Assembly (NCBI RefSeq): GCF_004137765.1
Contig: NZ_NOIS01000001.1
Coordinates: 310,001-374,000, forward strand
Reading direction: 5' to 3'
From: Rothia uropygialis
Lineage (GTDB): Bacteria; Actinomycetota; Actinomycetes; Actinomycetales; Micrococcaceae
DNA: 64,000 bases
A program made the position numbers and the translations under genes. The first letter of the stretch is position 1. The number at the start of each line of letters is the position of its first letter. Below, in pieces: positions 36,725 to 45,425 of this stretch. The notes under the pieces are model-generated. The model ran no database searches. It had not been told where the DNA came from and was given only the letters and a program-made list of their open reading frames with translations.

Positions 36725-37780
36725 ATGAGTCTGGTCTTTGAGGGCGTGACGAAGTCTTTCGGCCGGACCCAGGTTCTCAGATCCCTCGACCTCACTCTAG
36801 AGTCGGGCACGCTCATGACGGTCTTGGGTCCTTCGGGCGGAGGGAAGACCACGATGTTACGGGTCGCGGCGGGCCTGGAAACCCCTACTTCTGGAGCGGT
36901 CAGACTCAACGGTTCCTCCGTCCGTCTGGGAGACGCCTCGGTCGCTTTTCAGGACACACCCCTGTACCCGCACCTGACCGTCATGGAAAACGTCCTGTTC
37001 CCCCTTCGTCTGAAATCAGCGTGTGGCTCGAGGGTTCACAAGGATCCACGGGGACAGCGCGAAGCGGCTCAGACAGTCCTGGACATGATGCACATCCCGG
37101 ACCTGGGTCCGAGGCGCATCCATGAATTGTCCGGAGGACAGAAACAACGCGTTGGAATCGCCCGTGCGCTCGTACGTGATGTGGGGCTGTACCTCTTCGA
37201 CGAGCCACTGGCCCATCTCGACCAATCACTCGCCCGGGAAATCAGGGAAGACCTCCGAGAAATTCAGCACGAGACCGGCCTGACGATGCTCTACGTAACG
37301 CATCAGGTTCAAGAGGCATTCGCCCTGGGGGATACAGTAGCGATCTTGAACGAGGGCCGTCTGGAACAGGTCGGTACTCCCCACGAGATCTGGCGCCGCC
37401 CCGCGACTCATTTCGTCGCCGGTTTCCTGGGGAGCTATCCGATGAACTTCGTCGCCGGTGAAGACGAGGTCATTCGGGGGTTCCGGCCGGAGAACTGCGT
37501 CGTGGTAAAGGACGCCGATCACCTCGGACAGGCTGATCCACCGTCGGACCGAGGCCTGAGCTTCCACGGCACGGTCGCGACGTCGTCGTTCCTGGGGGAA
37601 GCCACACTGGTCGACTTCGACCCGGTTGAATCCGATCTCGGTCCCCTGCGGGCTTTGGTGCCTTCCGAAGTGGAAGGCCGGGTCGGCGCACCGCCCCAGG
37701 CCGGGGAGGTCGCATGGTTGCGCGTTCATCCGGAGCACGTGCACGAATTCGAGAAGGGGACGGGGCGACGCATCGGCTAG
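36725..37780 (+). CDS. Orphan ABC transporter ATPase (MalK/PotA-like)
   Basis: A 351-residue ATPase: Walker A GPSGGGKTT, Q-loop AFQDTPLYPHLTVMENV, signature LSGGQKQRVGIARAL, Walker B LYLFDEPLAHLD, H-loop LYVTHQVQEAF. The C-terminal ~110 residues form an OB/TOBE-like regulatory domain (GFRPENC, then VAWLRVHPEHVHEFEKG). No permease or binding protein is adjacent. It resembles shared sugar-importer ATPases (MsmK/UgpC-type), but polyamine, iron or molybdate use cannot be excluded, and the window's modAB lacks its own ATPase. ATG at 36725 with GGAGG upstream. It interrupts the ribosomal gene block. Confidence 0.85.
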   Translation: MSLVFEGVTKSFGRTQVLRSLDLTLESGTLMTVLGPSGGGKTTMLRVAAGLETPTSGAVRLNGSSVRLGDASVAFQDTPLYPHLTVMENVLFPLRLKSACGSRVHKDPRGQREAAQTVLDMMHIPDLGPRRIHELSGGQKQRVGIARALVRDVGLYLFDEPLAHLDQSLAREIREDLREIQHETGLTMLYVTHQVQEAFALGDTVAILNEGRLEQVGTPHEIWRRPATHFVAGFLGSYPMNFVAGEDEVIRGFRPENCVVVKDADHLGQADPPSDRGLSFHGTVATSSFLGEATLVDFDPVESDLGPLRALVPSEVEGRVGAPPQAGEVAWLRVHPEHVHEFEKGTGRRIG

Positions 37781-37857
37781 CAGCCGCGGGTGCCGAATGA
37801 GGTGAGGTGTATCGCAATCCACGGCACAAGGTGGCTCGCTCGGCGGGCATGTGGTTT

Positions 37858-38040
37858 ACTGGAGGTACCAAAGACCGCCGGTCGTAGGTTTTGCACGCCC
37901 CCTGGGTGTGTTTATCCGCCATAAGAGTTCTCGCAAGGAACCGCCAGCGCAGGTGAACGTGACACAACTGGACTCCGTGCATTCAGATGCATGTGAGATT
38001 TCGCTGTGCCCCGCCATCTGTGCGGGGCATTTTTTGTGAG
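37858..38040 (+). ncRNA. Ribosomal L10 leader with attenuator
   Basis: The region upstream of rplJ carries L10-leader hallmarks: CCAAAGACCGCCGGTCGTAGGT near 37868-37889 (mimicking the 23S L10-binding site), GCAAGGAACCGCCAGCGCAGGTG near 37934-37956, then an intrinsic terminator TGCCCCGC / GCGGGGCA (38007-38029) with a T6 run at 38030-38035, 43 nt before the rplJ start. L10(L12)4 binding would favour termination. Identification is by remembered motif and context. Confidence 0.8.
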
Positions 38041-38077
38041 CTCATGGGCGCCCGGCAATCAGACCGGAAGGAGTACC

Positions 38078-38617
38078 ATGGCGACACCGGAAAAGGCGGC
38101 CGCTGTATCGGAGTTGAGGGAGCTTTTCTCCAACTCGGACGCTGCTGTTTTGACTGAGTATCGTGGTCTCACCGTGGCCAAGCTCAAAGAGCTTCGTCGT
38201 TCACTCGGTGAGAACGCTGAATATGCCGTGGTGAAGAACACGCTGACCGCTATCGCGGCCAAGGAAGCCGGCGTCGAAGGCTTGAACTTCGATGACCTGA
38301 ATGGCCCCACCGCTATCGCTTTCATCACCGGGGAACCGGTTGAGGCGACCAAGAGCCTGCGTGACTTTGCCAAGGACAATCCCCAGCTGGTCATCAAGAG
38401 TGGTTACTTTGAGGGTAAGACTCTCGATGAAGCTGACATCAAGAAGCTTGCGGATCTTGAATCTCGCGAGGTGCTGCTGGCCAAGGTCGCAGGTGCCGCA
38501 AAGGGCACCCTGTCCAAGGCTGCTGCGCTGTTCCAGGCACCGCTCTCCAAGACCGTTCGTACCGCAGAGGCTCTGCGCGCGAAGGTCGAGGAGCAGGGTG
38601 GAGAATCCGCTGCCTAA
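38078..38617 (+). CDS. rplJ: 50S ribosomal protein L10
   Basis: A 179-residue L10: [60 protein letters not shown], and a helical C-terminus that binds L7/L12 dimers. ATG at 38078 with GGAAGGAG upstream. Preceded by the L10 leader; rplL follows after 120 bp, same operon. Confidence 0.97.
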   Translation: MATPEKAAAVSELRELFSNSDAAVLTEYRGLTVAKLKELRRSLGENAEYAVVKNTLTAIAAKEAGVEGLNFDDLNGPTAIAFITGEPVEATKSLRDFAKDNPQLVIKSGYFEGKTLDEADIKKLADLESREVLLAKVAGAAKGTLSKAAALFQAPLSKTVRTAEALRAKVEEQGGESAA

Positions 38618-38737
38618 GACGTCCCCGGACGTCATCAACGGGAATCCGTTGGCCCTGCACCTCAGCCTGGGGAGCAGGAGAATCCAAGATCCGTTGCAGG
38701 AAACCTCTGCAACAAGACATAAGAAGGAGCCAAACAC

Positions 38738-39127
38738 ATGGCTAAGTTGACCACCGAAGAACTCATTGAGGCTTTCAAGGAACTCTCCCTGATCGAGCTG
38801 TCCGACTTCGTCAAGGCCTTCGAGGAGACCTTCGACGTCACCGCTGCTGCTCCCGCCGCCGTTGCTGCTGCTCCGGCTGCCGGTGGCGACGCTGGTGCCG
38901 ATGCTGCTGAAGAGCAGACCGAGTTCGACGTCGTTCTCGAGTCGGCCGGCGACAAGAAGATCGCAGTCATCAAGGAAGTTCGTGCCCTGACCTCCCTCGG
39001 CCTCAAGGAAGCCAAGGACCTGGTCGACGGCGCTCCCAAGCCGGTTCTCGAAGGCGCTTCCAAGGAAGACGCCGACAAGGCCAAGGAGCAGCTCGAGGGC
39101 GCTGGCGCTACCGTCACCCTCAAGTAA
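38738..39127 (+). CDS. rplL: 50S ribosomal protein L7/L12
   Basis: A 129-residue L7/L12: N-terminal dimerisation [20 protein letters not shown], Ala/Gly-rich hinge (~40-60) and C-terminal [40 protein letters not shown] that contacts elongation factors. AAGAAGGAGC precedes the ATG. Terminator at 39152. Confidence 0.98.
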   Translation: MAKLTTEELIEAFKELSLIELSDFVKAFEETFDVTAAAPAAVAAAPAAGGDAGADAAEEQTEFDVVLESAGDKKIAVIKEVRALTSLGLKEAKDLVDGAPKPVLEGASKEDADKAKEQLEGAGATVTLK

Positions 39128-39151
39128 TTCCTTCCGGAATTCTTTAGTAGA

Positions 39152-39187
39152 AGGCTCTCCCACCCGTGCGGTGGGGGAGCCTTTTTG
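39152..39187 (+). terminator. rplJ-rplL terminator
   Basis: 13-bp stem AGGCTCTCCCACC / GGTGGGGGAGCCT (one G-T pair), 39152-39182, followed by TTTTT. Confidence 0.9.
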
Positions 39188-39428
39188 CTTTTAAAAGCGG
39201 GTCTGACTCTCCGGTGCCATGCTTCACACGAGAATCGTCCTCGTCGTCGAAGCTGTCCTGGCGAAAGAAGTTTCTCGCGGATGTGTTTCTACGGACGGGT
39301 CTACTAGGCTCTCTTGCCACCTCACATGGGGCTGAGCAGCAATAGAACGCCTTGTCCTCCTGCGGTTAATAGATCCGTAGGATTGCGGGCGAAAGGGGTC
39401 GGGGCGTGGTTGTGCTGGTTGTTATCGG

Positions 39429-39616
39429 CTAGGGCCCGTTCGTAGCCTGCCTGGAATGCGTTCGCGCCTCTCGGCGTCGCGCACGTTGGAGGTTCCCGGT
39501 GGTGAGCACCTCGTGCTGGACCCGCTGACGTGGATGGCCCTGTCACGCATGAGGTGGATCCGATCGCAGGCGGCTGCGGCCAGATTGAGGTCGTGAAGGA
39601 CCACGAGAACGTTCAC
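39429..39616 (-). pseudogene. Remnant of a siderophore-type ABC ATPase (FecE-like)
   Basis: In the ~650-bp gap 39128-39779 the only recognisable coding trace is minus-strand NVLVVLHDLNLAAAACDRIH (the H-loop region of FecE/HmuV-type ATPases), then in a shifted frame EVLTTGNLQRARRREA, matching the family's usual V-L-T-x-x-N-L end, stop at 39429-39431. Walker A, signature and Walker B are missing. So it is a 3' fragment with a frameshift. It lies next to a metallophore-like transport island, hinting at replacement or insertion at an iron-uptake locus. I see nothing else in the gap except the rplL terminator and a poly-C tract. Confidence 0.7.
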
Positions 39617-39638
39617 GCCGATATCGCGAGGCCTGCCA

Positions 39639-39648
39639 CCCCCCCCCC
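39639..39648. repeat. 10-base poly-C tract
   Basis: Ten consecutive C on the plus strand, directly upstream (minus sense) of the ABC ATPase remnant, at the left edge of the GC-rich island. Confidence 0.9.
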
Positions 39649-39779
39649 GGCGGGGCTCAGGTCAGTGGCGATGAGGCTGCGCCGTTGACTCCGGCGCCGG
39701 GACCCGGCTGTGCGTCGTTGACACGGATAATGATGACCGGTGCCCTGATTCACATGCCGATGGAGCCCGGAGGGAGCCT

Positions 39780-40472
39780 TCACCGAGGGATCGCCGCGAG
39801 CTGGGCGGCAAGCCCGGCGATCGTGGTGTCGACGACGTACCGATAGTAGCTCTCCCGCACTCGTGCGGCGGCTGCGCCGCCCTGCGCCGAAGGCCCGAGA
39901 AAGTCCCGCTCGAAGGTTCGGACCTCGTCGGGAGCGGTGGGGAGGGCGGCCAACTCGGCCATGATCGCGGCGTGGTCGCGGGCACCGTCGCCCTCGTGCT
40001 GGAGGCGGTCGTCGCCGAGGGAGATCGTGAGCATGGCGTTGTTGAGCAGCGCCGAGTACGCGAACGTCGCACGCTCGGTGAATCCGCCTTCGCTGAGCTT
40101 GTTCATGCCAGTGGCAATGATCGGCATCGCCTGGGGGATGGCGGGGCCGTGCATGAGCATCCACTTCGCCACGCCTGGGTAGGCCATGATGAGTGGCCCT
40201 GCCTCATAGAGGAGCGTGCGGAACCACGGTTGCCAGCCCTGGCTCTGGGGAGGTACTTCGAGCCGGCCGATCACCCGTTCCACGACGCTGCGGCAGAGTC
40301 GGTCCTTGCCACCGACGTGGTGGTAGATCACCGACGGTGCTACGTCGAGTCGTCGTGCGAGGTCACGCATGGACCAGGCAAACAGATGTGATCCCAACGT
40401 CAGGTCAACGGCGGCGTCGACGACCGCCCCAGGTGTCAGGCCAGCATGGAATGCCTCGCTCGACTTCACCAT
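39780..40472 (-). CDS. TetR family regulator of the transport island
   Basis: A 230-residue TetR protein: HTH at about residues 14-60 (GAVVDAAVDLTLGSHLFAWS, MRDLARRLDVAPSVIYHHVGGKDRL) and a helical C-terminal domain with LMHGPAIPQAMPIIATGMNKL, resembling the TetR_C/tetracycline-repressor-like class. Divergent from the ABC/ECF operon; two adjacent palindromes (40509-40529) cover the operon promoter and are the likely operators. Likely a repressor released by the transported compound or its metal complex (inference). Confidence 0.88.
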   Translation of the reverse strand: MVKSSEAFHAGLTPGAVVDAAVDLTLGSHLFAWSMRDLARRLDVAPSVIYHHVGGKDRLCRSVVERVIGRLEVPPQSQGWQPWFRTLLYEAGPLIMAYPGVAKWMLMHGPAIPQAMPIIATGMNKLSEGGFTERATFAYSALLNNAMLTISLGDDRLQHEGDGARDHAAIMAELAALPTAPDEVRTFERDFLGPSAQGGAAAARVRESYYRYVVDTTIAGLAAQLAAIPR

Positions 40473-40498
40473 CGCGTCGGCCTCCTCGCTCCGGGTGT

Positions 40499-40529
40499 TT
40501 GACCATTAGAACAGTGTTCATGTTAACAT
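40499..40529 (+). promoter_or_regulatory. Island operon promoter with two adjacent palindromic operators
   Basis: -35 TTGACC (40499-40504) and -10 TAACAT (40524-40529; spacer 19) or TTAACA (40523-40528; spacer 18). In the spacer, GAACAGTGTTC (40509-40519) is a perfect 5-1-5 palindrome, immediately followed by the perfect 10-bp palindrome ATGTTAACAT (40520-40529), which covers the -10. A TetR dimer on either would block initiation. Confidence 0.72.
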
Positions 40530-40559
40530 AAGGACGATTCTCATGTGTAGGAACGGGGG

Positions 40560-42380
40560 ATGCGTGTGATGACACGTCTCGTATGCACAAAAGCACCTGC
40601 GGCTGGTGTGCAGCAAGAAGCTGAGGGCTCGATCGGGCTGGGGTTCTTCGCCCCCGTGCGGGGGAGTATGGCCTCGATCATCGGATTGAGCCTGCTCGGT
40701 GCGGTGAGCAGTGTCGTGCCGTTCATCGCGATCGTGGAGCTGGCTCGCGAGCTGCTGCCCTCCCTGTCCGGCGGCGAGATCGACATCGGCCGGGTGTGGC
40801 TGATCGTTCTCGTGGCGGTTCTCGCGCTGTTCGTGAGTTTCGGGTCGGCGTTCGCGTCCGGACTGGTGAGCCACTTCGCCGACGCCGAGCTGCAGCTGTC
40901 GCTGCGGAAGCGAATCATCCGGCACTTGCAACGCCTTCCGCTGGGCTGGTTCGATGCGCGCTCCTCGGGCACGGTGCGCAAGCTCGTCGAGCACGACGTC
41001 ACCGCCTTGCACCAGCTGGTCGCGCACGCGATCCAAGACGTGATCACAGCGATTGCCGTGCCGGTAATCAGTCTGGCCTACCTGTTCGCCGGGGGGTGGC
41101 AATTGGGGCTGGCCGCGCTCGCGCCGCTGTTGATCACGATGGCCCTGTATTGGGCGATGATGCGCGGCAGCTCGGAGAAGTACGTCCAGTACGATGAGGC
41201 GACCGAACGCCTGTCAGGGGCGACCGTCGAGTTCGTGCACGGCATCGCGGTGGTCAAGCGCTTCGGCCAGGCCGGATGCAGTCATCGCCGCTACCGGGAC
41301 GAGGCAAAGCAGTACGTCGGATTCGTCGACCAGTGGACCCGGGAGACCATGTGGATGTTCACGATCATCGAGATCGTCACCTCTCCGGTGGTCGTCCTGG
41401 TCTGGCTGCTGGCCGTCGGGACCTGGCTGGTCAACATCGGTAATGCCGCGGCGATCGACGTGCTGCCGGCGGTGCTGCTGGGGCTGGGGCTGACCGGGCC
41501 GCTGATGAAGCTGGGCTCCTCGGGTCAGTTCCTGCGCAACGCGATGAAGGCGCAGGAATCTCTCGCCGCTTTCCTCGCGCTCGAGCCGGTCAAGGAACCA
41601 ACCTCGCCGCGCAGCCCCGCAGGCCACATGCTCGATATCGATGAGGTCTCGTTCGCCTACGACGGTGAGCACCGGGTGCTGCACGAAATCGCCGCCTCGT
41701 GTGTTCCGGGGACGGTCACCGCACTGGTGGGCGCGTCGGGCTCGGGCAAGTCCACGCTGGCGAAGCTGGTGCCCCGCTTCTACGACACCACCGAGGGCAC
41801 GGTGGCGGTCGGCGGTCAGGACGTACGCGACCTCGCTTCCAGGGAGCTCTACGACACGGTCGGGTTCGTCTTCCAAGACGTGCAGTTGTTGCGCGCAAGC
41901 CTGCGCGAGAACATTCGTCTAGCCCGGCCCGACGCCCCTGATCAGCAGGTGGAAGCCGCCGCCAAAGCGGCACAGATCCACGACCGTATCCTGCGGTTCG
42001 AGCGTGGCTATGACGCCGTCGTGGGGGAGGACGCCATCCTTTCAGGCGGGGAGGCGCAGCGGGTGACGATCGCCCGCGCCCTGCTCGCCGACGCCCCAGT
42101 GCTGGTGCTCGACGAAGCAACGGCATTCGCCGACCCGGAGTCCGAAGCCGCGATCCAGCAGGCGCTGAGCACACTCGCCGAGGGGCGCACGGTGCTGGTC
42201 ATCGCCCACCGCCTGCACACGATCACCGGTGCGGACCAGATCCTCGTCCTCGAAGAGGGGCGTCTGGTCGAGTCCGGCACCCATGCCGACCTTGTCGCCG
42301 CAGGAGGGCGATACGCCAGGATGTGGGCCGATTACCAGGCCAACCACGCCCGCTCGCTGCCGGAAGGGAACAACCGATGA
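40560..42380 (+). CDS. ABC half-transporter (permease-ATPase), IrtA/YbtP-like, subunit 1
   Basis: A 606-residue exporter-fold protein: six helices in residues ~25-320 and an ATPase domain (~345-600) with Walker A GASGSGKST, Q-loop VGFVFQDVQLL, signature LSGGEAQRV, Walker B VLVLDEATAFAD and H-loop IAHRL. Pairs with the next gene (ATGA overlap) as a heterodimer. Exporter-fold pairs that import ferri-siderophores (YbtPQ, IrtAB) share this context of a TetR or metal-regulated operon with an MFS partner; drug or peptide export is the alternative. First gene of the operon; ATG 7 nt after AGGA, a second ATG at 40569. Confidence 0.85.
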   Translation: MRVMTRLVCTKAPAAGVQQEAEGSIGLGFFAPVRGSMASIIGLSLLGAVSSVVPFIAIVELARELLPSLSGGEIDIGRVWLIVLVAVLALFVSFGSAFASGLVSHFADAELQLSLRKRIIRHLQRLPLGWFDARSSGTVRKLVEHDVTALHQLVAHAIQDVITAIAVPVISLAYLFAGGWQLGLAALAPLLITMALYWAMMRGSSEKYVQYDEATERLSGATVEFVHGIAVVKRFGQAGCSHRRYRDEAKQYVGFVDQWTRETMWMFTIIEIVTSPVVVLVWLLAVGTWLVNIGNAAAIDVLPAVLLGLGLTGPLMKLGSSGQFLRNAMKAQESLAAFLALEPVKEPTSPRSPAGHMLDIDEVSFAYDGEHRVLHEIAASCVPGTVTALVGASGSGKSTLAKLVPRFYDTTEGTVAVGGQDVRDLASRELYDTVGFVFQDVQLLRASLRENIRLARPDAPDQQVEAAAKAAQIHDRILRFERGYDAVVGEDAILSGGEAQRVTIARALLADAPVLVLDEATAFADPESEAAIQQALSTLAEGRTVLVIAHRLHTITGADQILVLEEGRLVESGTHADLVAAGGRYARMWADYQANHARSLPEGNNR

Positions 42381-44158
42381 TCCGCCGCCTGCTGCACTAC
42401 TCGTCCCCGACCGCGCGCCGACTGCTTATCGCGGTGCTTGCCGGATCGGTTGTCGTCGCGATCCTGCAGGGAATCGCGTTCCTCATGGTCGTCCCGGTCC
42501 TGAGGGGCCTGTTCAGCGCCGACACGGCCGCAGTCCAGGACTGGCTGATCACGCTGTGCATCGTCGGCGCGGTCTATGTCCTCGTGTACTGGGCGGTGAG
42601 CCGGCTCGGGATCCGCGCGAGCACTGCCGTCCTCGAGTCGCTGCTTACCAGCCTCGGTGACCGGCTGGTCGACCTGCCGGTGACGTGGTTCGGAAGAGAC
42701 CGCTCGGGGATGATAGCCGGGATCGCCACGCAAGGTGCGATGTTCGTCTCCACCACCCCGTATTCGTTCCTGCGCCAGATCATCGCCGGTTTCCTCACCC
42801 CCGCGACCGTCCTGGTCGGGATGTACTACTTGGACTGGCGACTCGCGCTGGCGATGACAGTCATGGTCCCGGTGATGGCGCTCGGGTACCGGTTGCTGCA
42901 AAAGTGCATCGCCCGCGGCGACGCCGTCCACTCGCGTGCCGTGTCCGAAGCGTCGAACCGGGTGATCGAGTTCGCACGTATCCAGCCCGCCCTGCGCACC
43001 GCCGGCGAAGGCTCCATCGCCGACCGGCTCGTCGCCGATGCCCTGGCGAACCAGCATCGCAGCTACCGGGGCATGCTCGTCACGGGCGGAGCCGGGCTCG
43101 CAACGTTCAATGCGATCGTCCAGGCCTCCCTGACCGTGGTCCTCGTCCTCGGGGCGTACCTGGCGATCGGGGGCAGCATCGACCCTGCCATCCTGATCGG
43201 ACTGCTTGTGCTCGGGGTACGGTTCAACGAACCGATCACGACCGCCGGCGACCTGGGCGGCAACCTTGCCGTCGCCCGGGCCACGCTCGACCGCCTCGAC
43301 CACCTCGCCGATATCGAGGGCCTCCCCGAACCATCGAGCCCCCGAATTCCTGAGGACTGGACCATCGACTTCGACGACGTCACCTTCGGCTATGACGGCT
43401 CGGGTTCACAGCCCCCGGTGCTGCGGAAGATGTCGTTCACCGCCCCGGCAGGGCAGATGACCGCGATCGTCGGCCCCTCCGGATCGGGCAAGACGACGAT
43501 CACCAAGCTCATCGCCCGCTACTACGACCCCGAATCCGGGTCCGTGTCGATCGGCGGCGTTCCGTTGCCCGAACTAGGCACAGCCGTCGTGGCGAACGCG
43601 GTCGCTCCGGTGTTCCAGGACGTCTACCTCTTCGACGATACGATCCTGAACAACGTCTGGATCGGCAACCCCGGCCTCGACCGCGACCAGGTCATCGCTG
43701 CCGCCACCCGCGCCAGGGTCGACGAGATCGCGGCTCGGCTGCCGGGCGGTTGGGATTCCCGCGTCGGCGAGGGCGGGTCGAACCTGTCCGGGGGAGAGCG
43801 GCAACGGGTCTCGATCGCCCGCGCCCTGCTCAAGGACGCTCCCATCGTCCTGCTCGATGAGGCCACCTCGGCGCTGGATATCGGCAATGAGATCGCGATC
43901 AGCCAGGCGATCGACCGGATCCGTACCGACCGGACCCTCGTCGTCGTCGCCCACCGGCTCCAGACCATCATGACCGCCGACCGGATCGTCATGCTCGACG
44001 GCGAAGGCGGTATCGAGGAGGCCGGCACCCACGACCAGCTCCTCGCCGCGTCCGGCTCCTACGCCCGCTACTGGCACGACCGCCTCGACGCCACCGGTTG
44101 GCAACTGGCCGGCCCCCACACCGGCGATGTAAGACAGGAAGAAAGGAACACGCAATGA
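42377..44158 (+). CDS. ABC half-transporter (permease-ATPase), IrtB/YbtQ-like, subunit 2
   Basis: A 593-residue partner of the preceding gene: N-terminal six-helix domain (~15-310), ATPase domain (~335-580) with Walker A GPSGSGKTT, VAPVFQDVYLFDDTI, signature LSGGERQRVSIARAL, Walker B IVLLDEATSALD, and VVAHRLQTI. Start ATG 42377 overlaps the preceding stop (ATGA). Both ATPase sites look intact, unlike many degenerate heterodimers. Confidence 0.86.
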   Translation: MIRRLLHYSSPTARRLLIAVLAGSVVVAILQGIAFLMVVPVLRGLFSADTAAVQDWLITLCIVGAVYVLVYWAVSRLGIRASTAVLESLLTSLGDRLVDLPVTWFGRDRSGMIAGIATQGAMFVSTTPYSFLRQIIAGFLTPATVLVGMYYLDWRLALAMTVMVPVMALGYRLLQKCIARGDAVHSRAVSEASNRVIEFARIQPALRTAGEGSIADRLVADALANQHRSYRGMLVTGGAGLATFNAIVQASLTVVLVLGAYLAIGGSIDPAILIGLLVLGVRFNEPITTAGDLGGNLAVARATLDRLDHLADIEGLPEPSSPRIPEDWTIDFDDVTFGYDGSGSQPPVLRKMSFTAPAGQMTAIVGPSGSGKTTITKLIARYYDPESGSVSIGGVPLPELGTAVVANAVAPVFQDVYLFDDTILNNVWIGNPGLDRDQVIAAATRARVDEIAARLPGGWDSRVGEGGSNLSGGERQRVSIARALLKDAPIVLLDEATSALDIGNEIAISQAIDRIRTDRTLVVVAHRLQTIMTADRIVMLDGEGGIEEAGTHDQLLAASGSYARYWHDRLDATGWQLAGPHTGDVRQEERNTQ

Positions 44159-44802
44159 CTGAACCAACCCTTGGCCCGTCGGAGAACGCGGATGTCGTTG
44201 CCGTACGGCCACGGTCCTCGGTGCGTTACTCCGCCCAGGATCTGGTGAACGTGGCGATCTTCGCGGTGGTCTACTTCGTCATCGTCTTCGGCATCGCCAT
44301 GCTCGGCATCATCAGCCCGGTGGTGATGCTGGTTACCTTACCGTTGTCGGCGATCGCAGCGGGCATCCCCTACATGCTGTTCCTCACCCGGGTGCGCCAC
44401 GCCGGAATGGTGACTCTGTTCGGCACTGTTGTCGCACTTCTGCTGCTCATGATGGGACACCCATGGCAGGGCACGATCCTCACCATCGTGCTCTCGATTC
44501 TCGCCGACCTCGTGCTCGCGGTCGGCCAATACCGCTCGAAGTGGGCGGCGGTCTGGGCCTACGTGGTGTTCTCCGGGTGGTTCGCCGGTCCGTGGATTCC
44601 GTTCTTCATCGACCCGGTCGGCTATTTCGCGCGGCCCAGCATGGCGAGCATGGGTGAGGACTATCTCGGCAAGTTCCAGGAGGTGGTCACTGTTCCCGCG
44701 ATCGGCATCATGGTCGCTGTGACCCTGGTCTGCGGCTTCCTCGGGGCACTGCTGGGCACCCGGCTGCTGTGCAAGCATTTCCACAAGGCAGGTCTGGCAT
44801 GA
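44155..44802 (+). CDS. MptD-like ECF transporter S component, copy 1
   Basis: A 215-residue membrane protein with ~5-6 helices, resembling the MptD/Trep_Strep (TIGR02185) substrate-binding component family. Seen: SAQDLVNVAIFAVVYFVIVF, MLGIISPVVMLVTLPLSAIA, MLFLTRVRHAGMVTLFG, QYRSKWAAVWAYVVFSGWF and the C-terminal GFLGALLGTRLLCKHFHKAG. Start overlaps the previous stop (ATGA). The next gene is a clear paralogue. S components bind small substrates (vitamins, metals) and dock on the T/A module encoded just downstream. Confidence 0.85.
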   Translation: MTEPTLGPSENADVVAVRPRSSVRYSAQDLVNVAIFAVVYFVIVFGIAMLGIISPVVMLVTLPLSAIAAGIPYMLFLTRVRHAGMVTLFGTVVALLLLMMGHPWQGTILTIVLSILADLVLAVGQYRSKWAAVWAYVVFSGWFAGPWIPFFIDPVGYFARPSMASMGEDYLGKFQEVVTVPAIGIMVAVTLVCGFLGALLGTRLLCKHFHKAGLA

Positions 44803-45425
44803 GTGCTGAAATTACGACGGCACCGTCCCGGCCCCGGTTCACGCTGCGGTTGAGCGCACGAGATCTGATGGGCACGGCGATCTTCGCCGTCATGTTCATC
44901 GTCGTGGTCTACGCGACCGGGATGCTCGGAATTATCTCGCCGCTGGTGTGGCTGCTCAACGTCCCCGTCCAAGCACTCGTCGGCGGGATCGTTATGATGC
45001 TCTTCCTTGCCCGGGTGAGGCACGCGGGCATGCTGCTGCTGTTCACCGTGGTCGTGGCACTGTTCTACCTGATCTGTGGCAACAGCCTCATCAGCACGAC
45101 CGGGATGATCGGAGCCGGGCTCGTCGCCGAACTTATCTTGTGGGCGGGCGGGTACCGGTCGAAATGGGCGGCGATCTGGGCCTACACCGTGTTCGGGCTG
45201 AGTTTTGTCACCCCATTCCTGCCGCTGTTCATCGATCGAGACGCCTATTTCGCCAGCGCGGCCTGGCAGGAGATGGGGCAGGGATACGTCGCGGCATCCG
45301 ATACGCTTCTGGCGGCACCCGTCGTCGCGTCGGTGGCCGGCGTGGTCCTCCTCGCCTCGTTCCTCGGCGGGCTGCTGGGTTCGGTGATCCTGCGCAAGCA
45401 CTTCGTGCGAGCCGGACTTGTCTGA
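44799..45425 (+). CDS. MptD-like ECF transporter S component, copy 2
   Basis: A 208-residue paralogue of copy 1: shared MLGIISP, MLFLxRVRHAGM, YRSKWAAxWAY and a C-terminal LGxxLGxxxLxKHFxxAGL. Start overlaps copy 1's stop (ATGA). Tandem S components feeding one T/A module suggest two related substrates or a heteromeric S unit; both are inferences. The helix-1 region SARDLMGTAIFAVMFIVVVY keeps the segment that contacts the T component in this family. Confidence 0.84.
   Translation: MSAEITTAPSRPRFTLRLSARDLMGTAIFAVMFIVVVYATGMLGIISPLVWLLNVPVQALVGGIVMMLFLARVRHAGMLLLFTVVVALFYLICGNSLISTTGMIGAGLVAELILWAGGYRSKWAAIWAYTVFGLSFVTPFLPLFIDRDAYFASAAWQEMGQGYVAASDTLLAAPVVASVAGVVLLASFLGGLLGSVILRKHFVRAGLV

Noticed and set aside
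39613-39780. Coding sequence continuing upstream of the ABC ATPase remnant
   Set aside because: All three minus-strand frames were read; none continues ABC ATPase homology and none was recognisable, so only the 3' fragment is annotated.
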